Shown piece by piece: positions 58,005 through 64,000 of a stretch of 64,000 nt of DNA (positions are counted from its first letter, which is position 1; each line of letters starts with the position of its first letter). The position numbers were made by a program, and so were the translations under genes. Origin of the DNA: JABDII01 sp963815325 (lineage in GTDB: Bacteria > Gemmatimonadota > Gemmatimonadetes > Gemmatimonadales > GWC2-71-9); contig CAWFGG010000008.1 of NCBI GenBank assembly GCA_963815325.1, forward strand, positions 1 through 64,000. The letters run 5' to 3'. The notes under the pieces were generated by a model. That model did no database searches and was not told the DNA's origin. It was given only the letters and a program-made list of their open reading frames with translations.

Positions 58005-58277
58005 ATGAAACTCGATATCCGCGCACTCTCCATCGCCGGCGCCATCTTCTGGGGTGGCATGTTTTTCCTCCTCGGCCTGGCAAACCTCGTCTGGCCGCCC
58101 TACGCACGCGCCTGGCTCGACCTGTTTGCCTCCGTCTACCCGGGCTATGAGGTAACCGCCACCTTCGGTGCCGTGATCGTGCTCACCCTGTATGCCGCAC
58201 TCGACGGAGCCATTGCGGGGGCCGTGCTCGCATGGCTGTACAACCGGTTCGCCCGGACCGGAGGGGCTTCGGCGTAA
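58005..58277 (+). CDS. Small two-helix membrane protein, paralogue B
   Basis: 90 aa. Paralogue of the protein at 32023: same start (MKLDIRALSIAGAIFWGG), same loop (ASVYPGY) and second helix ending WLYNRF. Two hydrophobic segments at about 10-30 and 52-80. The 87-aa copy is 26 kb away. Function unknown; the databases' holin label is not supported by context. It uses AGGAGTGAGG as ribosome binding site. Confidence 0.7.
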   Translation: MKLDIRALSIAGAIFWGGMFFLLGLANLVWPPYARAWLDLFASVYPGYEVTATFGAVIVLTLYAALDGAIAGAVLAWLYNRFARTGGASA

Positions 58278-58299
58278 ACTCGGCTGGGGTCTGTGGGTG

Positions 58300-59461
58300 A
58301 TGCTGCGCTCAGCAGGGTGGTGCAGAGGTGCGGTGCTCCTTGCGGTCGGCCTCCTGGCAGGTGGCTGTACGCGTCAGGAGCAGGCCGCGCCTCGCCTGCT
58401 CGAACGCCGTCCGCCGGTCGCCCGGCTTGCAGACAGCACGTTTGCACGAATTATCCTGGAGTTTTCCGAGCCAGACCGGTTCTTCGACACCGATAACCTG
58501 ATCTCCAACGAAGCGACCTACCTGGACGTCGCAAGCACCCTCGATTCGCTGTCCCTTCGCGGTGGCGCCTACATCGGCGTCGGCCCCGATCAAAACTTTT
58601 CCTACATCGCCCGGCTTCGACCGGAGATCGCGTTTCTCATCGATCTTCGTCGTGACAACCTCCTCGAGCTGTTGTGGTACAAGGCTCTGTTCCACTTGGC
58701 ACCCTCCCGCGTCGAATACCTGAGCCTGTTGTTCGGCAGGCCAGCACCCGACGACCCGGACACCTGGGCTGGTCGGCCCGTCGATGCGTTGCTGACTGCC
58801 ATGGAGGGAGTGCCCCCGGACCGTGCCCGCCTGGCCGGAACGCGGGACCACATCGAACGCTATCTCGCTAACCTTGGCGTGGGCCTCGGGTCCGACGATT
58901 TCGCCGCCATCGCCCGCATGCACCAGACCTTCATCGATCAGGGGCCGAACCTCCGATTCACCACATTCGACCGCCCGCCTCGGCCGTGTTATCCGACCTA
59001 TCGGGCCCTCCTCGCGGCCCGGGACCTCACCCGCCGCCAGGCGAGCTATCTGGCGACGGAAGAGGATTTCCGCCGTGTCCGAAGGCTCCACGAACGCAAT
59101 CTGGTCATTCCCATCGTGGGGGACCTGGCCGGTCCGTATGCGCTCAAACGCATCGGGACCTACCTTGCCGGGCACGCGCTCGATGTTTCCGCGTTCTACA
59201 CGTCCAACGTCGAGTTCTACCTGGTGCAGGATGGGGTGCTGGCGCCGTACCTCGAGAACCTGGGTTCGCTGCCGCACGATTCCGAGCAGCGTCATCATAC
59301 GGAGCATCTTCGATTTCCGATTTGTTTCGCCTCCGGCCGCGCCGGGCTCATGTAGTGTGCAGAGTCTCCAGCGAATGGCGACGCTCCTGGAATTTGCGGC
59401 GCGTGCCGGTGCGGTGGGCTATGGCGAGCTGGTAACGCGAGATCCGGTCGAGCTGCGCTGA
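58300..59461 (+). CDS. Lipoprotein, LIC_10091-like family (one frameshift)
   Basis: ATG 58300; a lipobox-like GLLAGGC ends the signal. One extra base near 59282 (TCC-G-AGC) breaks the frame. Corrected, it is about 386 aa. The sequence DNLISNEATYLDV, AYIGVGPDQNFSYIARLRPEIAFLIDLRRDNLL and SRVEYLSLLFGRPAP matches a conserved family I associate with Leptospira LIC_10091, which has a methyltransferase-like fold. No functional assignment can be made. It overlaps nothing and follows the small membrane gene by 22 bp. Confidence 0.62.
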
Positions 59462-59564
59462 CTGGCCGAGCGAGCGCTCAGGGGTGGTGCCTCGCATATT
59501 GTTGGATGACCCGGGGTGCAGGTACGGGTCCTCGACCTACGAAAGCTCATGAGCGGAGGGAGCA

Positions 59565-59819
59565 ATGGCGGAAGAACCTGTTGGTATCGTGACGCATTTC
59601 TTCAAGGGGCCGAGCGTGGCCATCATTCGCCTGGCCGAGGGGCCGTTGGCCGTGGGAGACAAGATCCGCGTCGTCGGGCACACCAGCGACTTCACCGAGA
59701 CGATCACCTCGATGGAAGTCGACCATGCCAAAGTCGAGCGTGCGGCAAAGGGAGACGAGGTGGCAATCAAGGTGGTCGAACGGGCCCGTGAGCACGACCG
59801 GGTCTTGAAGATCACCTAG
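59565..59819 (+). CDS. Translation-elongation-factor-like small protein
   Basis: 84 aa, intact. It looks like an isolated EF-Tu/EF-G domain-2 beta-barrel (GIVTHFFKGPSVAIIRLAEG, VGDKIRVVGHTSDFTETITSM, VERAAKGDEVAIKV). This short family occurs in many bacteria under the name translation elongation factor-like protein, with unknown role. It has no GTPase domain and is convergent with the MscS gene at 59873. Confidence 0.75.
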   Translation: MAEEPVGIVTHFFKGPSVAIIRLAEGPLAVGDKIRVVGHTSDFTETITSMEVDHAKVERAAKGDEVAIKVVERAREHDRVLKIT

Positions 59820-59843
59820 CAAGCTGCCTCTCGCGGGGCTCAC

Positions 59844-59880
59844 GCGCCTGCGCCGTGACCGGCTTTATCCGGTCAGGCGC
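59844..59880. terminator. Bidirectional terminator hairpin between convergent genes
   Basis: TGACCGG (59856-59862) and CCGGTCA (59869-59875) form a stem with loop CTTTAT. GCGCCTG (59844-59850) and CAGGCGC (59874-59880) offer an outer alternative. It lies between the convergent EF-like and MscS genes. Confidence 0.55.
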
Positions 59881-61588
59881 CCGGCTCCTCGCCTCCCCGG
59901 CGAAGGGTCTGGCCCAGCGCGCGAAACCCGAATGCCGGCGGGGTATACGAGGCAGGCAGGTACTCGTCGGGGATGGCCATCCGGTTGCCATCCCGTACCG
60001 CCGCAAAGCTGGGCGACATGATCTCGACTCCCGCCGCGTTGAAGGAATCCTGGATCCGCTGGTGGAGGTTGGAATAAATCACCGCCATCTCATTCGGCGC
60101 GTCGGTATACGCGTTGATCTCGTACGTTACGTTGAAGTCGTTGAGGCTGGTCTGCAGCACGAACGGTGCTGGGTCATCGAGGATCTTCTCCGTGTCCTTG
60201 GCCGCCGCGAGCAAGAGCTCGTGGACCTTCTTCCATGGAGCATCGTATCCGATCGTGATGGCCGTGTGAAGAATGACCCCGCGCCGCTTCGCTGACGAAC
60301 TGAAATTGATGATGTGGCTCGAGAGCACCATTGCATTGGGCACCGTGATGTCGACGTTCTTGATGGTGCGCACCCGGGTGACGAGGAGCGTCCTGGCGAC
60401 GACATCGCCCATGGTGTCGGCAATCTTGACCCGGTCGCCGATCTGGAAGGGCCGCATATAGGTCATCACGACACCCGCGACCACGTTGGCGATGGCCGAC
60501 GACGACCCGAACGAGATGAGCACGCCCAGGAACACCGAGATTCCCTTGAACGCGGCTGTGTCGGACCCAGGCATGTACGGGTAGATCATGATGGCCGCGA
60601 AGACGATCACGAAGAACCGGACGATCTTGTAGGTCGGATCGGCCCATTCACGGTAGAACGTGCGGAACCGAATGGAGCCGCGCTCGATACCATTGAAGAA
60701 CAGGTGGATGAACTTGAGTGCGTAGACGGTGACCACCACAACCACGGCGACGGTGATCAGGTCCGGGATGTACGACACGAAGGCCTGCCACCCCCGCTGC
60801 AGGGGGTCGAGCACGGAATTGATGAGGGCCGACGACAGCCGGCGGGTCCAGGGGAAGAAGCCCAAGACCAGTGGAACGAAGAAGTAGAGCAGCAGGATGA
60901 CCGTCACGACCCGGAGGACCTTGGCGACCGCAATGATCGTATCGGTCACACGGGCGGCGGAGATCAGCTCGAGCCGCTGAATCCTGATCGCGGGGATCCT
61001 GGTCTCACGCCACGACTCGAGTCTGGCGTAGAGCGCCGGGAAGAAGCGATTGAGGAGCTTGAACAGGAACACCAAGGCAGCGGTTGCGAGCAGAGTCCAC
61101 AGGGCACCGAGCAGGAGGCTCTTGATCGTGATGCTGCGGCCCCGTCCCTGAATGGCATCTTCCACTCGCTGGGCGTAGACCTGGGCCACTTCGAGGCGGG
61201 GCCGGGCGGGGCCGACGGTGTCCTCGGGGAGGATTCTGAGCAGCGCCACAGTGCCGGCCCGGAGCTCGAAGGTGCTGTCGACCACGTCGACGGCGGTCGA
61301 GCGGGCCGCGGTGGTCTTGGCCAGGCTGTCGATGCGGTCGACCAGCGCGGCGGCCCGTGCGGCAGGCGTAAATGGGCCGAGGGTCCCGTAGAGGGTAAAG
61401 AGGGTGTCGCCCCGGATTACCACGGGCGCGCCCGCGGCCTGGGTCGTGTCGACGGCGGGTGCAGCGGTGGCCGTATCGGCCTGGCCGAGCGCCGAGCCAA
61501 CCGTGCCAAGCGTGAGGGCGAGAGCCAGGCCGGCCCATCGGGACCGCCGGACCGTGTGCTGCCATCCAAGAGCCGAACGCGTGATCAT
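59873..61588 (-). CDS. MscS-type mechanosensitive channel with N-terminal periplasmic part
   Basis: 571 aa, intact. Signal peptide MITRSALGWQHTVRRSRWAGLALALTLGTVGSALGQ; soluble residues about 35-165; then about five membrane segments. The MscS core is YMRPFQIGDRVKIADTMGDVVARTLLVTRVRTIKNVDITVPN and the pore helix region ISFGSSSAIANVVAGVVMTYM. It releases solutes upon membrane tension at osmotic downshift. A second, smaller MscS-like gene follows upstream at 61696-62609. Confidence 0.9.
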   Translation of the reverse strand: MITRSALGWQHTVRRSRWAGLALALTLGTVGSALGQADTATAAPAVDTTQAAGAPVVIRGDTLFTLYGTLGPFTPAARAAALVDRIDSLAKTTAARSTAVDVVDSTFELRAGTVALLRILPEDTVGPARPRLEVAQVYAQRVEDAIQGRGRSITIKSLLLGALWTLLATAALVFLFKLLNRFFPALYARLESWRETRIPAIRIQRLELISAARVTDTIIAVAKVLRVVTVILLLYFFVPLVLGFFPWTRRLSSALINSVLDPLQRGWQAFVSYIPDLITVAVVVVVTVYALKFIHLFFNGIERGSIRFRTFYREWADPTYKIVRFFVIVFAAIMIYPYMPGSDTAAFKGISVFLGVLISFGSSSAIANVVAGVVMTYMRPFQIGDRVKIADTMGDVVARTLLVTRVRTIKNVDITVPNAMVLSSHIINFSSSAKRRGVILHTAITIGYDAPWKKVHELLLAAAKDTEKILDDPAPFVLQTSLNDFNVTYEINAYTDAPNEMAVIYSNLHQRIQDSFNAAGVEIMSPSFAAVRDGNRMAIPDEYLPASYTPPAFGFRALGQTLRRGGEEPGA

Positions 61589-61695
61589 CGTAAATCCTGA
61601 GGAGTGGGGACCCCAGCGGGACCCGGAGGACGGGAAATATATCTGGCAGCTGGCCGGCCTGTTGTGGCCAGAAGCCCGAGTTGCCTACTCTGGGC

Positions 61696-62609
61696 CTAGG
61701 CGGTGTCTGCGCCCTGCGTGACGCGGACCTGGAGCGGAGGCACGCCTACCAGCTCGAGCGTCGAGGACGCCAGTGACACCCGTCCGCCGGAGGCCCCGAA
61801 CTCATCGAGCAGCCGGGCGGAGATCTTGTCCTTGGTCACCCGGCGGCGGCGGTAGTCCACCACGTAGCGCGCGGTGAACTCGAGCCAGTTTTCCGATGCC
61901 ACCATCGTGATCATCGGCTCCACCTGCGCCTCCTCGATCCGGTACTTCCGGACCATCTGGTCCCACGACTGCTTGGCGAACGCGGTGTACTCGCCGACTT
62001 CAGCCTGGAGCACTCGGCTCAAGATCTCCCGCACCAGGTGGTGATCGCTGCCGTGTCGGATGGCGATGGTGAACTCATCCCAGAGGAAGGGAAAGTCCGC
62101 CGAGTAGTTGAACACCGGTTCCTTGAAGACAAAACTATTGGAGATGCGGACGATGCGGCCATTGTAGAGATCGCCCTTGACCCAGTCGCCGCACTCCATG
62201 AGGGTGGTGCGGAACATCCCGATGTCGATCACATCGCCGCGGATGCCGCCGAGCAGGATCCGATCGCCGACGCGGAAGAACTGTCCCAGCGAGATCGCAA
62301 CCCAGCCCGCGATGCTGGCGATACTTCCTGAAGCGCGAAGGCGATCCCGGCTCCGGCCACACCGAGCGCCACCGTGAGTGTGCCGAGTTGTTGGCTGAAG
62401 ATCGCCGCGATCATCAACAACGCCACGACATAGCCGGCGAAGGTCACGACCTTCCGGCTGCGGTAGCGCATGTCGGTGTCGGGTATCAGGCGCCGCAGCC
62501 AGCGATTGATGAGCCGGACACAGATGCCCACGATCACCACCGCGATCAGCGAGGCCGCGGCCTTCCGTATCATCGGATTGGCGAGCCAGGGTGCCAGGAG
62601 TTCCTGCAT
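61696..62609 (-). CDS. MscS-type mechanosensitive channel (one frameshift)
   Basis: ATG 62609. A missing base near 62327 (GAAGT-ATCGCC) breaks the frame; this is one of only two likely deletions in the window. Corrected, it is about 304 aa, close to classical MscS. Three hydrophobic segments, then IAFALQEV, IASIAGWVAISLGQFFRVGDRILLGGIRGDVIDIGMFRTTL (the MscS signature), then the soluble vestibule. It probably gates on tension. The larger MscS gene lies downstream at 59873-61588, and ribokinase starts beyond the ATG at 62609. Confidence 0.82.
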
Positions 62610-62621
62610 GGTGGCGGCGCT

Positions 62622-63575
62622 TTAGCCTTTCCGTTGCAGCGGCGTGGTTACCTGCGCGTCTTGGAAGGTCTCTACTGCCTCCCGAGTCGGCAAGGAGGGC
62701 TGGGCACCGAGCCGGGTGGTCGCGAGCGCGCCGGCCAGGGTTGCGAAACGCACGGCATCGGAAATGGGCTGGCCCGCCGCGAGCGCCACGGCCAACGCTC
62801 CGTTGAACGCGTCCCCTGCTGCCGTTGTGTCGACCGCATCGACCGATGTCCCCTCGACGAGTCCCGCCCCCTCCGGCCCAGCCCAGAACGCGCCGTCGGC
62901 GCCGAGGGTGATGACGACATTGGCAGCACCCGTGCCGAGCAGTGCGGTCGCCGCTGCCTCGGCGGCACGGGCATCGCGCACGGCGATACCCGAAAGCAGG
63001 GCCGCTTCACTCCGGTTCGGCGTGAGCACGGTGACCCGTTCCAGGAGCTCGCGGTCGAGCGGCTGGGCGGGCGCCGGGTTCAGCACCACCGGGACCGCCG
63101 CTGCCTGGGCAAGCCGGGCTGCGTGGCGTACCGTTTCCAGCGGAGTCTCGAGTTGGAGCAGCAGGACATCCGCATCGGTGATGGCGTCTCGGGCACGCTC
63201 GACGTCGTCGGTGCTCAAGAGGCCGTTGCTGCCTGGCGCCACCGCGATGGCGTTTTCTCCGCGCTCGTCGACGATGATGAGTGCCACCCCCGACGCGGCA
63301 TGCGCGTCGCGCACGACGAATTCGGTGTGGATCCCCTCTGCGGTCAGCCCTCTCAAGGCGGCGTCACCGAACCCGTCCACGCCGATTCGCGCAACAAAGG
63401 TCACGTCGGCCCCGAGGCGGGCAGCGGCCACCGCTTGATTGGCGCCCTTTCCGCCCGGGGCCGAAATGAACGTGCCTCCCAACACCGTCTCGCCTGGATG
63501 CGGAATGGTGCGGGCCTTGATCACCAAATCGGTATTGGAACTGCCGACGACCACCACGCGCGGGCTCCTGCTCAT
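62622..63575 (-). CDS. rbsK: Ribokinase
   Basis: 317 aa from the minus-strand ATG at 63575. PfkB/ribokinase motifs: GSSNTDLVIKARTIPHPGET, substrate-binding APGGKGANQAVAAARLGADV, and the catalytic-base/anion-hole motif DTTAAGDAFNGALAVAL near residue 255. It phosphorylates ribose to ribose 5-phosphate. It overlaps the nucleoside hydrolase gene by 4 bp (ATGA), so the two are co-transcribed and the hydrolase supplies ribose. Intact. Confidence 0.9.
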   Translation of the reverse strand: MSRSPRVVVVGSSNTDLVIKARTIPHPGETVLGGTFISAPGGKGANQAVAAARLGADVTFVARIGVDGFGDAALRGLTAEGIHTEFVVRDAHAASGVALIIVDERGENAIAVAPGSNGLLSTDDVERARDAITDADVLLLQLETPLETVRHAARLAQAAAVPVVLNPAPAQPLDRELLERVTVLTPNRSEAALLSGIAVRDARAAEAAATALLGTGAANVVITLGADGAFWAGPEGAGLVEGTSVDAVDTTAAGDAFNGALAVALAAGQPISDAVRFATLAGALATTRLGAQPSLPTREAVETFQDAQVTTPLQRKG

Positions 63576-64000
63576 GGCCGGAGTACCGAATAGAGCAGCG
63601 CCTTCCATGCGGGGATGTCGATTTCCCAGCAGACCGTGGCATTGGGCTCGCGGGACGTAATCGCGTTCCACACCGCGAAGTTGCGTTCGTCATCCGCGAT
63701 GCCCAGCGCGTCCACCACCGTCATGCCCCGGGTAAGCTCGCTCTGCGTCTCGATGTCGACCCAGTGGCGGCTCCGCCTGGTGCAGATGCCCGGGTCGATG
63801 GTGATGGCCATGGCGACCGGGTCGGGGAGCGCCAGCCCCGGATCGCCCGATTGGCGACGGTTGGCCTCGAGGGCCACACGGTTCGAGTCGAGCGTGAAAT
63901 GGGCGAGCGGCGTGTCGTAGGCTCGGACGTCTTCCATTTCGGCCACGGTGAGATTGGCCTCCTGCCGGCACAATTCCCAGCCTACCATTTCGAGCGGCAA
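63572..64000 (-). CDS. Nucleoside hydrolase, C-terminal part (cut at window edge)
   Basis: The last about 142 residues are seen; the N-terminus lies beyond 64000. Features of inosine-uridine nucleoside hydrolases: DPVAMAITIDPGICTR with the C-terminal metal-linked Asp/Ala region, and MTVVDALG. The ATGA overlap with rbsK links release of ribose from nucleosides to its phosphorylation. Substrate class is not set by this half. Confidence 0.82.
   Translation of the reverse strand: MPLEMVGWELCRQEANLTVAEMEDVRAYDTPLAHFTLDSNRVALEANRRQSGDPGLALPDPVAMAITIDPGICTRRSRHWVDIETQSELTRGMTVVDALGIADDERNFAVWNAITSREPNATVCWEIDIPAWKALLYSVLRP

Overview
The window is GC-rich bacterial chromosome. Its gene mix is what I would expect of a Gemmatimonadota-like soil bacterium: secreted M28 and S9 peptidases, a DUF5916 outer-membrane protein, Ser/Thr kinases with and without TPRs, a class II photolyase, multihaem cytochromes and several two-gene toxin-antitoxin (TA) modules. 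The phylum is inferred from this content; no rRNA or tRNA gene was seen. About 57 protein genes are annotated.

Layout. 0.2-4.3 kb: three consecutive modules that each pair a nucleotidyltransferase-fold protein with a DNA-binding protein. 4.6-7.3 kb: a Fur/PerR regulator and katG. 7.6-8.3 kb: a Doc/AbrB TA pair. 8.6-16 kb: two M28 peptidases, a DUF1579 protein, a dihaem cytochrome c peroxidase and an Xre/RES TA pair. 16-26 kb: pdxH, a six-haem NapC-type cytochrome, two paralogous lipoproteins, an SDR-DUF2867 protein, a class II photolyase, psuK-psuG and an SRPBCC protein. 26-42.5 kb: two TPR exported proteins, a nuclease, an alkaline-phosphatase-fold enzyme, an APC permease, a two-helix membrane protein, a DUF4097-like lipoprotein, a leuB-like dehydrogenase, a DUF5916 protein, a DPP4-type S9 peptidase and a JAMM-domain protein. 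42.5-50.4 kb: YjbQ, nitronate monooxygenase, a VOC protein, an aminomethyltransferase-like gene followed by two FAD oxidoreductases, and an AhpD/CMD-family selenoprotein. 50.5-59.8 kb: a zinc ribbon, two Ser/Thr kinases, a PAS-PAS-GAF histidine kinase, HU, a CBS protein and small proteins. 59.9-64 kb: two MscS channels, ribokinase and the end of a nucleoside hydrolase.

The strongest single observation is the minus-strand gene at 49800-50390. An in-frame UGA replaces the second Cys of an AhpD-type CxxC motif and is followed, 24 nt later, by a 7-bp stem with a 6-nt loop that fits a bacterial SECIS element.

Two window-wide patterns stand out. First, most intergenic regions between 1.3 and 42 kb are built from short tandem arrays (7-mers GGAGTRA, GCYAATA, GCTAACA, GCCGATA; an 8-mer GATCCGCC; 9-mers near GGGAAGTCG) mixed with two palindromic elements. 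The GGAGTRA arrays usually sit at gene 3' ends in the sense direction and often supply the last codons and the stop. Second, many genes are interrupted by single-base changes that are almost all +1 insertions outside homopolymers. These look like residual sequencing error, and I annotate the affected genes as one gene each.

Metabolically, katG and fur, the cytochrome c peroxidase and the AhpD-like selenoprotein concern peroxide handling. psuK-psuG and ribokinase-nucleoside hydrolase concern nucleoside and ribose salvage.
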